64,000 nt of DNA from Serinibacter arcticus (GCF_004786095.1 NZ_RHPJ01000001.1:558001-622000), one strand, 5' to 3'. Shown: positions 28,557-37,989, counted from the first letter of the stretch. Translations and numbers: made by a program. The notes: generated by a model from the sequence alone, not told the origin.

Positions 28557-30084
28557 GCTGCCCGCGGTTCCGGCCGGATCCGCCCCGGCCCCGGCCCCCG
28601 CCCCCGCCCCCGACGAGAACACCGAGCCGCGCCCGCCCCGCCGTCGGTGGTGGGGGTCGCTGCGGGCGCGCATCCTGCTCGCGCTCGTCGGACTCTCCGC
28701 CTTCACCCTCGCCGCGGCCGGGACGACGCTGTACGGGATCGAGCGCGACCGCGTCGAGGAGCGGATGGACGACTCGCTGACGCGGACCGTCGCGGAGGTC
28801 CGGGCGATCGCCGAGAACGACGTCGACCCGACCACGGGCCAGCCGTTCGCGAACGCCGAGGACCTCCTGTACTTCGCGCTGCAGCGCTACGTGCCGAGCG
28901 ACACCGAGGCCGCGTTCTCGATCGGCGCCGAGGGCGTGCTGCAGTACTCCGAGCTCAACGGCATCCGGCCCGACACGGACGCCGAGCTCGTCGCGGCGCT
29001 CGCCGGCGCGGCCGACCGCACCGCGGTGACCATCGCCCGCGAGCGCACCTCGACGGCGGACTACCGCTACGTCGTGCTGCCCGTCCAGGTCGGCGACGGC
29101 GCACCCGCCGCGTTCGTCGTCGTCTTCGACCGCGGCGCGGAGCTGGCCGCCCTCGTCCCGACGTTCCGGTTGTACGCGGGCATCGCGGCCGTCGCGCTGG
29201 CGGGCATCGCCGTGACCGGCTGGCTCATCGTGGAGCGCATCCTCACGCCGATCCGGCTGCTGCGGCGCACGGCGCACGAGCTCGGCTCCGGCGACCTCGA
29301 GCGCCGGATCCCCGTCAGCGGTGACGACGACCTGGCGGACCTGACGGTCACGATCAACGCGATGCTCGCGCGCCTCGAGGGCGCGTTCACCGCACAGCGG
29401 CAGCTGCTGGACGACGTCGGGCACGAGCTGCGCACCCCGCTCACCGTCGTGCGCGGCCACCTCGAGCTGATGGACCCCGCCGACGTCGCCGACACCACCG
29501 CCACGCGCGACCTCGCCCTGGACGAGCTGGACCGCATGTACCGGCTCATCGACGACCTCATGACCATCGCCCGCGCGGGACGCCCCGACTTCGTGCAACC
29601 CCGGGCGTGCGACGTCGCCGGCCTCACCGACGACGTGCTGTCCAAGGCCAGCAGCCTCGGCGAACGCCGGTGGCGGCTCGACGCGCTGGCGGAGGGTGAG
29701 GCGCTGCTCGACCCGCAGCGCGTGACGCAGGCGCTCCTCCAGCTCGCCGCGAACGCGGTGCGCTACTCCGCCCCTGACTCGAGGATCGGCATCGGATCGG
29801 CCTGGAACGGGTCCGATCTCGAGCTCTGGGTCAGGGACGAGGGCGTCGGCATCCCGCCGCACGAGCAGGAGCTCGTGTTCGAGCGGTTCGCGCGAGGCAG
29901 CACGGCGACCGTCGACTCCACCGGCCTGGGGCTGTCGATCGTCGCCTCGATCGCCCGCGCCCACCGCGGCGACGTGCGGCTGGTCAGCGCCCCCGGCCGC
30001 GGCACGACCGTGACGATCGTGCTGCCGGACGTGCAGGGCGGCACCATGGAGATCCCCGTCGTCAGGGCAGGAGCCGCACCGTGA
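28546..30084 (+). CDS. Sensor histidine kinase, HAMP type
   Basis: A membrane sensor of 512 residues from ATG 28546. It has a Pro/Ala-rich N-terminus, TM1 at about 42-65, an extracytoplasmic region of about 140 residues, TM2 at about 209-231, HAMP, a HisKA box with the phospho-acceptor His near residue 293 (DDVGHELRTPLTVVRGHLEL), and an HATPase domain with N box (QLAANAVRY), DEGVGIPPHE and STGLGLSIV. It overlaps the Asp-rich gene and its TGA overlaps the regulator GTG. The signal is unknown. Confidence 0.93.
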
Positions 30085-30752
30085 GCCAGATCCTCGTCGT
30101 GGAGGACTCCGAGCGCATCGCCTCGTTCGTCGCCAAGGGGTTGCGGGCGGCCGGACACGTGCCGACCGTGGTCGGGACGGCGCGCGACGCCGTCGAGCAC
30201 GCGCTCACGGGCGAGTACGACCTCATGGTCCTCGACCTCGGGCTGCCCGACGGCGACGGCATGGACGTCGCCGCCGCCGTCCGCGCGCAGGGGTCGAGCA
30301 TGGCGATCATCATCCTGACCGCGCGCGACTCGGTCACAGACACCGTGGCCGGCCTCGAGGGCGGCGCGGACGACTACATGGCCAAGCCGTTCCGGTTCGA
30401 GGAGCTGCTCGCTCGCGTCCGGCTGCGGCTGCGGACGGCGGGCGAGAGCGGCGAGGACGCCGGGTCGGCCACCGTGCTGCGCCAGGGCGACGTCGAGCTC
30501 GACCTGCGCTCGCGACGCGCGCGGGTGGGCGAGCGCGAGGTCGAGCTGTCGGCCCGGGAGTTCGCCCTCGCGGAGACGTTCCTGCGCCACCCCGGTCAGG
30601 TGCTCAGTCGCGAGCAGCTGCTCTCGCGGGTCTGGGGCTACGACTTCGACCCCGGCTCGAACGTGGTGGACGTGTACGTGCGCTACCTGCGCCGCAAGCT
30701 CGGCGCCGAGACCATCACGACCGTGCGGGGCATGGGCTACCGCTTCGGTTGA
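30081..30752 (+). CDS. Response regulator, OmpR/PhoB family
   Basis: The 223 residues contain a receiver domain with the acidic pair EDS, the phosphorylated Asp in MVLDLGLPDGDG (about residue 53), Thr in LTAR and Lys in MAKPFRFEE. A C-terminal winged-helix domain follows (LSAREFALAETFLRHPGQVL, SNVVDVYVRYLRRKLG, TVRGMGYRFG). The GTG start overlaps the kinase stop (GTGA), so the pair is translationally coupled. A 35-bp perfect hairpin follows. Confidence 0.95.
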   Translation: MSQILVVEDSERIASFVAKGLRAAGHVPTVVGTARDAVEHALTGEYDLMVLDLGLPDGDGMDVAAAVRAQGSSMAIIILTARDSVTDTVAGLEGGADDYMAKPFRFEELLARVRLRLRTAGESGEDAGSATVLRQGDVELDLRSRRARVGEREVELSAREFALAETFLRHPGQVLSREQLLSRVWGYDFDPGSNVVDVYVRYLRRKLGAETITTVRGMGYRFG

Positions 30753-30797
30753 GCCCCGCGGGGCGCCCCGCCGGCGCCCTCCGGCGGCGCCCGCCGA

Positions 30798-30872
30798 CGC
30801 CGAGAGCGACCCCTCCGCCGTGGGAGCGACGTCTGACACGTCGCTCCCACGGCGGAGGGGTCGCTCTCGGCG
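30798..30872. terminator. Perfect 35-bp stem-loop between convergent genes
   Basis: The arms 30798-30832 and 30838-30872 are perfectly complementary over 35 bases with a CTGAC loop. It lies between the response regulator (plus) and the Pro-rich protein gene (minus), so it can terminate both. The length and lack of any mismatch are unusual for a simple terminator. Confidence 0.75.
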
Positions 30873-30894
30873 CGGGGTGGGGGCGCTGGATCGG

Positions 30895-31386
30895 TCAGTC
30901 GACCGAGGGCGGGCTCACCGGGGAGGGCGGGGTCGGCGGCGTCTGGGGCGAGATCGGGCTGACGGGTGACGGCGGCGTCGGCGGCGTGATCGGGCTGACG
31001 GCCGTGACGGGGCTGAGCGGGCTGACGGCCGTCACGGTGGTGACGGAGCTGTGGTGGCCCGTCGCGGCCGGCGACGCCGGGTCGGTCGGGGCGGGAGCCG
31101 CACCGGCGACCGGGGCGCCGGGCCCGGGCGTCGCGGGAGCCGACGTCGGCGGCGCCGGCAACGGTGCCGCGGGCGGCTGGTTCGCCGGGCTGGGCGGCGT
31201 CGGCACGGTGGGGCTCGGGGTGGCCGGACCGGTGGTGGGCGCGGCGGGCGCCGTCGGCGCGTCGAACGCGACGGGGCCGCCGGGGGCGTTCACGTCCGGG
31301 GAGTCCGCCATCGCGACGGCCGCGCTGCCGCCCACGAGGCCGAGCGCGCCGAGGGTGCCGGTGACGATCCAGGTCTTGCGGTTCAT
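30895..31386 (-). CDS. Secreted Pro-rich repeat protein
   Basis: No family recognised. From ATG 31386 the 163 residues start with a signal peptide (MNRKTWIVTGTLGALGLVGG, cleavage likely near AVAMADS). A Pro/Ala/Thr-rich region follows, then a C-terminal array of short SPV/SPI-TPP-type units (for example SPVSPITPPTPPSPVSP) ending in PSVD. The start overlaps the phosphotransferase stop (ATGA), so production is coupled. Likely an extended wall-spanning or surface protein. It faces the two-component operon convergently. Confidence 0.65.
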   Translation of the reverse strand: MNRKTWIVTGTLGALGLVGGSAAVAMADSPDVNAPGGPVAFDAPTAPAAPTTGPATPSPTVPTPPSPANQPPAAPLPAPPTSAPATPGPGAPVAGAAPAPTDPASPAATGHHSSVTTVTAVSPLSPVTAVSPITPPTPPSPVSPISPQTPPTPPSPVSPPSVD

Positions 31387-32642
31387 GATTCCTCCGAGGG
31401 TGGGACGGACCCGGTCCCGCCGCGGTGCAGCGGGGCGTTCGGGGTGGACGCGCGGGCGCACCAGGCGCCCGCGAGATCGAGGAGCGCAGGGACCCTGACG
31501 GGGTCCACCACGCCGACGAGAGAGAGCACGACGCTCGCCGTGCGCGCGGCCAGCGGTGCGGGGTCGGCGACCTGGGACCACCAGCGCTCGACGGTTGCCC
31601 GCGCACGGTCCGAGGCCGCGGTCGCGAGGCCGCCGGCACCGGTGCTCGCGACGCTCAGGTGCGCCAGGAGGCACGCCAGGTCGTCGACGCGGTGGCCGGG
31701 GCCGACCCTGTCGACGTCGAGCACGCCGACGATCTCGGCGTCGCCGTCCGTCGTGCGGACCACGAGGTTGGCCGCGTGCAGGTCACCGTGCGTCGCGACC
31801 ACGGGCCAGGCCCGCGCGGTGCGCGCGATCCACGCCTCGACGGCGCGCGCGAGGCGCCGGAGCCGCTGCGTCGTCGGGGCGTCGAGCGCGCCCTCGACCG
31901 CCGCGACCTGCGCCAGGAGGCCCAGCGAGAACGGCTCGACCGCCACCTCCCGCGTCGCGGTCGCCGCGGTGCGCTCCAGAAGGGCGAGGACGTCGGCGAG
32001 GTCCGGTGCGCGGTCGCCGTCGGCGATCGCCTCGGCCAGCGTCCGGCCGCCGACGTCGGCCAGCACCAGGACGCCCGGGGCGGGTGCGGCGAGCACGCGC
32101 GGGGAGCCGAGCTCCGCCGTCGCGGCGTGCTGACGGACGAGGCGGTCGACGCCGCCCGGTCGCACGATCTTGACGTAGCCGGTGACGCCGGCGGGACCGA
32201 GGGCGCGCACCACGGCGCGACGCAGGGGGCGGTAGGTGACCATCTCCAGGCGCGTCGTGCCGGGCAGCCAGGCCGCCACGGTCGCGACGTCGCAGCTCGC
32301 GGCGAGACCCGGCAGCGCGGGGTCGCCGGGGTGCCGCCACAGGGCGACGTCGAGGTCGCCGTCGCTCAGGCGCACGACGCCGGAGGACGCCTGCGCCGAC
32401 AGCGCCGCTGGTGCGGTGGACGCGACGAGGTAGTCGGTCGAGCCCGCGTCCCCCGCGCCCCCGTAGCGGACGTCGTAGCCGACGCTCGTGCCGTCCCCGC
32501 GGTGCTGCACGCGCTCGACGCGGACGTCGACCGGTGCACCGGCCGCCAGACCGATCGCGGCGCGCACCAGGTCGGAGCGCGCCGGACCGCACAGCACGGT
32601 GGCTGCGTGGGGGGCGGGGACCGTCGTCGTCATGGCACCCAT
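31383..32642 (-). CDS. Aminoglycoside phosphotransferase (APH)-fold protein
   Basis: A protein-kinase-like small-molecule phosphotransferase of 419 residues (416 if the second ATG at 32633 is used). The catalytic loop VVATHGDLHAANLVV and the metal-binding Asp in [17 protein letters not shown] are typical of APH/choline kinase folds. The N-terminal half is divergent and Ala/Val-rich, so the substrate cannot be inferred; maltokinase-like or antibiotic kinases are options. It is coupled to the downstream Pro-rich secreted protein. Confidence 0.75.
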   Translation of the reverse strand: MGAMTTTVPAPHAATVLCGPARSDLVRAAIGLAAGAPVDVRVERVQHRGDGTSVGYDVRYGGAGDAGSTDYLVASTAPAALSAQASSGVVRLSDGDLDVALWRHPGDPALPGLAASCDVATVAAWLPGTTRLEMVTYRPLRRAVVRALGPAGVTGYVKIVRPGGVDRLVRQHAATAELGSPRVLAAPAPGVLVLADVGGRTLAEAIADGDRAPDLADVLALLERTAATATREVAVEPFSLGLLAQVAAVEGALDAPTTQRLRRLARAVEAWIARTARAWPVVATHGDLHAANLVVRTTDGDAEIVGVLDVDRVGPGHRVDDLACLLAHLSVASTGAGGLATAASDRARATVERWWSQVADPAPLAARTASVVLSLVGVVDPVRVPALLDLAGAWCARASTPNAPLHRGGTGSVPPSEES

Positions 32643-32713
32643 GTCACCCGGGCCCGGTGAGATGCGTGTGAGGGGTCGATGAGAGCCTTCTCATCGTGCC
32701 TAGACTCGTGGGG

Positions 32714-33778
32714 ATGCGAGACCTCGCGACGCTCCCCAAGGCCCACCTGCACCTGCACTTCACGGGGTCCATGCGCCCGACGACGCTGGCCGACCTCGCC
32801 GCGGCGCAGGGGCTGCGCGTGCCCTCGGCGCTGCTCGACGGCGTGCCGGACGTCCCGGCCGACGTGCGGGGCTGGTTCCGGTTCCAGCGGCTGTACGAGT
32901 CGGCGCGAGCGGTGGTGCGCAGCGAGGGCGCGATGCGTCGCGTGCTGCGCGAGGCCGTGGCGGACGACGCCGCGGAGGGGTCGCGACGGCTCGAGATCCA
33001 GGTCGACCCGACGTCGTACGCCCCCCACGTCGGCGGCCTGGTCCCCGCGCTCGAGATCGTTCTCGACGAGGCGCGGCTCGCCGGGGAGGCGACCGGCGTC
33101 TCGGTCGGCGTGGTGGTCGCGTCCTCGCGCATGCGGCACCCCCTCGAGGCGCGCACGCTGGCCCGCCTCGCCGCGCGTCACGCCGGCGACGGGCCGGGTG
33201 CGGTCGTCGCGTTCGGGCTGTCGAACGACGAGCGGCGCGGCGACACCGCCGAGTTCGCGTCAGCGTTCGCGATCGCGGCGCGCGCCGGGCTGCCCGGTGT
33301 CCCGCACGGCGGCGAGCTGCTCGGGCCCGAGCACGTGCGCGACGTCGTGACCCACCTGCGCCCGCGGCGCCTCGGCCACGGCGTGCGAGCCGCCGAGGAC
33401 CCCGCCCTGCTGGACGAGCTGGCGCGCGCGGGCATCGCGTGCGAGGTGTGCCCGGCGTCGAACGTCTCCCTCGGCGTCTTCCGCGAGAGCCGGCACGTGC
33501 CGCTGCGCGCCCTGATCGACGCCGGCGTCCCCGTCGCGCTCGGCGCCGACGACCCGCTGCTGTTCGGTTCCCGCCTGGTCCAGCAGTACGCCGCGGCCCG
33601 CGTGGTGCACGGGCTCGACGACGCCGCGATCGCCGCGCTCGCCCGCGACTCGATCGGTGCGAGCCTCGCCCCCGAGACCGATCGGCGGCGCTGGCTCACG
33701 GAGGTGGACGCGTGGCTCGCGGCCCCCGCGCCTACTGCGCCAGCCGACGCACCAGCGGCAGGTGCCGCGGCGCGGTGA
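32714..33778 (+). CDS. add: Adenosine deaminase family protein
   Basis: Deaminates adenosine (or a related purine) to inosine in purine salvage. The 354 residues from ATG 32714 show the zinc ligands in PKAHLHLHFTGSMRP, VPHGGELLGPEHV (HGGE in place of the usual HAGE), the catalytic His in GHGVRA and GADDP. The FTGS for LDGS variant occurs in an actinobacterial subgroup, so the exact substrate is open. A gene of this type lies near aspC in Streptomyces too. The last 47 bases overlap the convergent FtsX gene. Confidence 0.88.
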   Translation: MRDLATLPKAHLHLHFTGSMRPTTLADLAAAQGLRVPSALLDGVPDVPADVRGWFRFQRLYESARAVVRSEGAMRRVLREAVADDAAEGSRRLEIQVDPTSYAPHVGGLVPALEIVLDEARLAGEATGVSVGVVVASSRMRHPLEARTLARLAARHAGDGPGAVVAFGLSNDERRGDTAEFASAFAIAARAGLPGVPHGGELLGPEHVRDVVTHLRPRRLGHGVRAAEDPALLDELARAGIACEVCPASNVSLGVFRESRHVPLRALIDAGVPVALGADDPLLFGSRLVQQYAAARVVHGLDDAAIAALARDSIGASLAPETDRRRWLTEVDAWLAAPAPTAPADAPAAGAAAR

Positions 33779-36473
33779 GCCACGCGCCGCCGACCGCGAG
33801 CAGCGGGAGGACGACGGCGATCCCCGCCACCCAGAGCCACGGGACAGTCACGCCCGGAACGTCGCGACCGAGCCGCAGCAGCTCCTCGACCTGCCACGAC
33901 TGTCCGAGGGTCCAGCGACCGAGCACGAAGCCCAGCGCGAGACCGAGCAGCACCCCCGCGTGGACCCCGAGGACGCCGATGACCGCTGCCTGGGCGGCCA
34001 CGATCCGGCGCCGCAGCCGCGGCGGTGCCCCGACCGCCGCCAGCGTCGCCACGTCGGGACGCGTCTCGGCGGCCGCGAGCCCGATGCTGAGCCACGTCGC
34101 CGCCAGCGCCACGAGGGAGGCGACCAGCACCAGGACGACGGTGACCACGTCCTCGCTCGAGGTGTACGGCGCCTCCACGTTCACGGACGTCGCGCCGACC
34201 GATCGGGTGATGCTGTCGGCCCACGCACGGTCGTAGGTCAGCGTGGTGTGAGCGACGGCTCCGACCGGGATCACGCTCACCCCGGGGACGTCCGCCACGA
34301 GGTCGGGCGGGAGGACGAGACGGCCGGCTCCCCATCCGACGAGGTGCGCCGGGGCCACGACCTCGACGATCACCGGATCGGCATCGGGACGATCGGGGTC
34401 GGCGACGCCGATCTCCACGTGGGCCGTCCCGTCCGCCCAGACGTCGTCGGGGTGACCCACCACGATGTGTCCCGAGGCGAGCGCCGTGGCCGCCTCGGCC
34501 GCACCGTCCGCGCGGATCAGCGCGATCGCCGAACCGTCGTCGATCAGCGTCCCGTCGCTGAAGGAGCCGCCGAAGGGTGAGCTCCAGCTTCGCCCGACCA
34601 GGCAGCGGGGATCGCCGACGAGCTCCTCGTACTCGGCCTGCGTGGTGCTCTCGTCCACGGGGCAGCGCCGGTCCGGCCGGACGATCGGCGCGGCGTAGAC
34701 CGAGGGTCCGCCCACCGTCGGCGTCTCGGCCGCGAGCGCCCGCACGACGCTCGACCCGGTGACGGGGACGTCCGCGGCGACCTCGGTCAGCGCTGCCGTC
34801 AGCGCGACCTCCTGATCCTCCAGGGGAGCACCCCAGTCGGGGTTGATCGTGATGGTGCCGGTGCCGAGGGACGGGTTCCACGCCTCCCGGGCCGCCGCCT
34901 CGTCGGTCGCCACGTACACCGCCCCCGCGGTCACGGCCGCGACGGCGGCCAGCACGGAGGCGACGGCGGGCACGGTCCGGCTCCGCTGCCGCACCGCGTC
35001 CCGGAGCGCGAATCGGCCGGCCACGCCCAGGCGTGGCGCCCACCGGGCCACGAGCGACAGCAGTCCACCGGTGAGCAGCACGACGCCCACCTCGAGCGCC
35101 ACGATCCCGCCCACGAGCAGGCCGACCTTCGACGTGAGGCCTCCCACCGCGGCGGTCGCCAGACCGGCGACCGCCAGGCCGATCCCGAGCCACGAGACGC
35201 CGCGTCGCGCGGCGGGATCCGCTCGGTGGCCCGCGAGTGCCGCGACGACGTCGAGCCGGGCGGCGGCTCGCGCCGGCACCAGGGCGGCGAGGGAACCGAG
35301 CCCGACGGCGAAGGCCACCCCGCCGAGCGGCGCCCACCAGGGCACCACGAGCGCGGGGAAAGGGTTCCAGCCCCCGGCCGTCCACCACCAGGTCACGAGG
35401 ATCCCCACCGTGCCGACGACGGCCCCGCCGAGACCGGCGACGAGTCCGGCTACGACCCCGGTGCTCAGGACGGTCCGGCGCAGGTCGGCGGCGCTCCCCC
35501 CGGTCGCGGCCAGCAGTGCGAGGTTGTGGGTCTGGCGGCGCGCACCCACCGCGAAGGCCGGGCCGACGAGGAGCACGGCCTCGATCAGGGCGATCGCGGC
35601 GATGGCGGCACCGACGCCGACCGTCTGGGTCGTCATCATCGAGCCACCGGCGTACATCGGGTCGACGGGGGGCGGGTCGAGCAGGACGGCGCGGCTGAGG
35701 ACCGTGGCCCCGACCGTGTTGACCGCCAGCACGTCGGCCCACGTGACCGGCTCGTCGTCCAGCACCCACCACCCGGCGGGCGCGAGGGCGAGTGCGCCCG
35801 TCACGGTCAGGACGTCGGGCACGGTCCGGTTGCGGCTGTCGAGAATGCCGGTCACCACGAGGTCCGTGTCCGCGACGCGGACGGTGTCCCCGATCCCGAT
35901 CCCCAGCCGGTCGGCCACGCCGTGGAGCAGAGCGGCCTCACCGCTCGTCGCCGGGGTGCGCCCCTCGCGGATCGGGTAGACCGACGCGAGCGCCTCCGCC
36001 GGCAGCGCGGAGATCGAGTGCGACCCGATGTCGCGGTCCCCGGCGGCGACCGCGTGCCGACCCGTCTCCTCGAGGGTGACCCCGCGGCCGCCCAGGGCCG
36101 CCTCGATCGCGCCGGTGTCAGGGGATCCGGCGCCCGCACCATTCGTCCCCCACCCGTTGAGGTCGGGGGTCTGCTCGACGACGCAGCCACCGCACCCGGC
36201 GTCGGCGATCGTCGCCTGCGCGGTGGGTCCGAGCTGGAGCTCCGCGCGCGTCAGCGCCGTCCCGCCGGAGGATGCGACGAACCCCGCCAGGAACACCGCC
36301 GCCGCGACGGGCAGGCCGATCATCGCCAGCGAGATCGCGGTGCGCCCCCGGTGCCGCCACGCGTCGCGGCGCGCGATCCGCAGCGCGGCGCGCCACCGCG
36401 CCACCCACGCCGGCAGACCGCGCCGGTGTCCGCCGTCGTGCGCCGCGTGCGACCCCGATCCCCCGGTCGTCAC
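33732..36473 (-). CDS. ABC transporter permease, FtsX family
   Basis: A 913-residue permease from GTG 36473 (GAGG site upstream). TM1 follows a basic cytoplasmic start (TAISLAMIGLPVAAAVFLAG, about residues 46-66). A large extracytoplasmic domain precedes the first FtsX core (three TMs), a second pair of blocks follows, and the C-terminal FtsX core ends the protein, so it is a duplicated 8-10 TM MacB/LolC-like exporter subunit. It is the last gene of the PadR-ATPase-permease operon. Probable role: lipoprotein, peptide or antibiotic efflux. Confidence 0.88.
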   Translation of the reverse strand: MTTGGSGSHAAHDGGHRRGLPAWVARWRAALRIARRDAWRHRGRTAISLAMIGLPVAAAVFLAGFVASSGGTALTRAELQLGPTAQATIADAGCGGCVVEQTPDLNGWGTNGAGAGSPDTGAIEAALGGRGVTLEETGRHAVAAGDRDIGSHSISALPAEALASVYPIREGRTPATSGEAALLHGVADRLGIGIGDTVRVADTDLVVTGILDSRNRTVPDVLTVTGALALAPAGWWVLDDEPVTWADVLAVNTVGATVLSRAVLLDPPPVDPMYAGGSMMTTQTVGVGAAIAAIALIEAVLLVGPAFAVGARRQTHNLALLAATGGSAADLRRTVLSTGVVAGLVAGLGGAVVGTVGILVTWWWTAGGWNPFPALVVPWWAPLGGVAFAVGLGSLAALVPARAAARLDVVAALAGHRADPAARRGVSWLGIGLAVAGLATAAVGGLTSKVGLLVGGIVALEVGVVLLTGGLLSLVARWAPRLGVAGRFALRDAVRQRSRTVPAVASVLAAVAAVTAGAVYVATDEAAAREAWNPSLGTGTITINPDWGAPLEDQEVALTAALTEVAADVPVTGSSVVRALAAETPTVGGPSVYAAPIVRPDRRCPVDESTTQAEYEELVGDPRCLVGRSWSSPFGGSFSDGTLIDDGSAIALIRADGAAEAATALASGHIVVGHPDDVWADGTAHVEIGVADPDRPDADPVIVEVVAPAHLVGWGAGRLVLPPDLVADVPGVSVIPVGAVAHTTLTYDRAWADSITRSVGATSVNVEAPYTSSEDVVTVVLVLVASLVALAATWLSIGLAAAETRPDVATLAAVGAPPRLRRRIVAAQAAVIGVLGVHAGVLLGLALGFVLGRWTLGQSWQVEELLRLGRDVPGVTVPWLWVAGIAVVLPLLAVGGAWLTAPRHLPLVRRLAQ

Positions 36474-36480
36474 GGCTGCC

Positions 36481-37305
36481 TCAGTCGTCCAGGCCGGGGC
36501 CGATGCCACGACGGCGGTCACGCCCGGAGCCGCGCCCCGCACCGACCAGCAGGTCGCTCGCGCGGTCGTCGCGATCGGCGTCGACGACAACGCCGTCGCG
36601 CAGGTACACGGTCCGGTCGGCCCAGGCCGCGAACCGCGGGTCGTGGGTGACGAGCAGACCGGCCGCCCCGGCGTCGATCCGCTGCCGCAGCACGCGCATC
36701 ACCGCCTCCCCCGTGTGGCTGTCCAGCGCCCCGGTCGGCTCGTCGGCGAGCACGAGCCGCCGCGGCCCCACCAGGGCACGGGCGATCGCGACGCGCTGCT
36801 GCTGACCACCGGACATCTCCTCGGGAAACCGGTCGGCGAGCTCGACCACACCGACCTCGGCGAGCGCCGAACGAGCCTGCTCGCGCGCCTCGCGCACGCC
36901 CACGCCGTCGAGCTCGCGCGGCAGCGCGACGTTCTCCGCGGCCGTCAGGGCCGGGATCAGGTTGAGGTCCTGGAAGACGTAGCCCACGCGACGACGGCGG
37001 ATCGCGGCCCGACCCGCGGCGTCCAGGTGCGACAGGAGGTCCCTGCCCAGTCGCACCTCCCCGGCGGAGGGGGTGTCGAGACCTCCAGCGAGGTTCAGGA
37101 GCGTCGACTTGCCCGAGCCCGAGGGGCCCATGACCGCGACGAGCTCCCCGAGCCTGACCTCGAGGTCGGCCTCGCGCAGCGCGACGACGCGACGTTCGCC
37201 CTCGCCGTGCACGCGCGTGACACCCGTGAGCTCGAGGATGATCGGCGACGCCTCGGTACCCGCCTCCGCCCCTGCGGTCGGACCTGATGCGCGCCGACCG
37301 GTCAT
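36481..37305 (-). CDS. ABC transporter ATP-binding protein (LolD/MacB type)
   Basis: 274 residues: Walker A GPSGSGKST, Q-loop VFQDLNLIP, signature EMSGGQQQRVAIARAL, Walker B RLVLADEPTGALD and the switch His in LLVTHDPRFA. The GALD after Walker B is the hallmark of the LolD/MacB family that works with FtsX permeases. It has an N-terminal extension of about 20 residues and a charged C-terminal tail. The ATG overlaps the PadR stop; the permease GTG is 7 bases after its stop. Confidence 0.93.
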   Translation of the reverse strand: MTGRRASGPTAGAEAGTEASPIILELTGVTRVHGEGERRVVALREADLEVRLGELVAVMGPSGSGKSTLLNLAGGLDTPSAGEVRLGRDLLSHLDAAGRAAIRRRRVGYVFQDLNLIPALTAAENVALPRELDGVGVREAREQARSALAEVGVVELADRFPEEMSGGQQQRVAIARALVGPRRLVLADEPTGALDSHTGEAVMRVLRQRIDAGAAGLLVTHDPRFAAWADRTVYLRDGVVVDADRDDRASDLLVGAGRGSGRDRRRGIGPGLDD

Positions 37306-37934
37306 CGCCCGCGTCCCGTCCAGGTGCTGTCGTCGCTCGCGCCCACCGGTGCGGGAGCCGCGGCCCCCTGCTCCGCGACTCCCGGCACCGGCAGGGCCCC
37401 GACCCGTGCGACGGTGGCCTCGACGTGGTCGAGCCAGCGCACCTCCGCCTCCGCGGTGAAGATGAGGTTGTCGAGCACGAGGCTCCAGGCCAGACCCTCG
37501 CGCGTGGTCACGTGCTCGGGCTCGCGGGCCTTGAGCCGCGTGTAGTCGCGCAGCGCCCGCATCGACTCCACCCGCTGGGCGTGGACGACGGTGGGGACGT
37601 GGACGTCGGGCGACGCGGCGGCGAGCGCGAGCTTGATCACCAGCTCGTCGCGACCGGGGACCGATCGGTCGACGGGCTGGTGCCACCAGCCGTCGGCCTC
37701 CTGGTAGCCGGCCTCGGTGAGGCGGTAGGGCTCGGCGTCGCCGGCCTCGTGGGAGTACTCCAGCGGCACGTGCTCCACCAGACCGTCCCGCATCAGCCGC
37801 TGGATCGTCGTGTACACCTGCCCGATGTTGAGGGGCCAGGTGCCGCCGGTCCGCGCGTCGAACTCCTTGCGCAGCTCGTAGACGCCCATGGGCCGTTCGG
37901 CGAGCAGTGCCACCAGTCCGTGACGCACGGTCAT
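37302..37934 (-). CDS. PadR family transcriptional regulator
   Basis: 210 residues from ATG 37934, preceded by a GGAGG site with ideal spacing. The N-terminal PadR winged helix is clear (HGLVALLAERPMGVYELRKE, GGTWPLNIGQVYTTIQRLMR DGLVE), followed by the C-terminal helical dimerisation domain. It is the first gene of the operon encoding the ABC-FtsX exporter, so it probably represses its own operon and responds to a compound the pump exports. A dyad overlapping the promoter is given at 37950-37989. Confidence 0.92.
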   Translation of the reverse strand: MTVRHGLVALLAERPMGVYELRKEFDARTGGTWPLNIGQVYTTIQRLMRDGLVEHVPLEYSHEAGDAEPYRLTEAGYQEADGWWHQPVDRSVPGRDELVIKLALAAASPDVHVPTVVHAQRVESMRALRDYTRLKAREPEHVTTREGLAWSLVLDNLIFTAEAEVRWLDHVEATVARVGALPVPGVAEQGAAAPAPVGASDDSTWTGRGR

Positions 37935-37949
37935 CGTCAACCTCCACCT

Positions 37950-37989
37950 CGAGTAGGGCAGAGGTTACTCGGAAACCACGCCGACGCAA
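37950..37989 (-). promoter_or_regulatory. Candidate PadR-operon promoter and operator
   Basis: On the minus strand TTGCGT (37989-37984), 16 bases and TAACCT (37967-37962) form a possible promoter. The inverted repeat CGAGTA-N10-TACTCG (37950-37971) overlaps this -10, which fits autorepression by PadR. The repeat is not the classic ATGT-N8-ACAT PadR site, so assignment is tentative. Confidence 0.45.

Noticed and set aside
33732-33778. 47-base overlap of the adenosine deaminase and FtsX genes, considered as a frameshift or assembly error
   Set aside because: The genes are convergent, both C-termini look normal for their families, and short tail overlaps are common.
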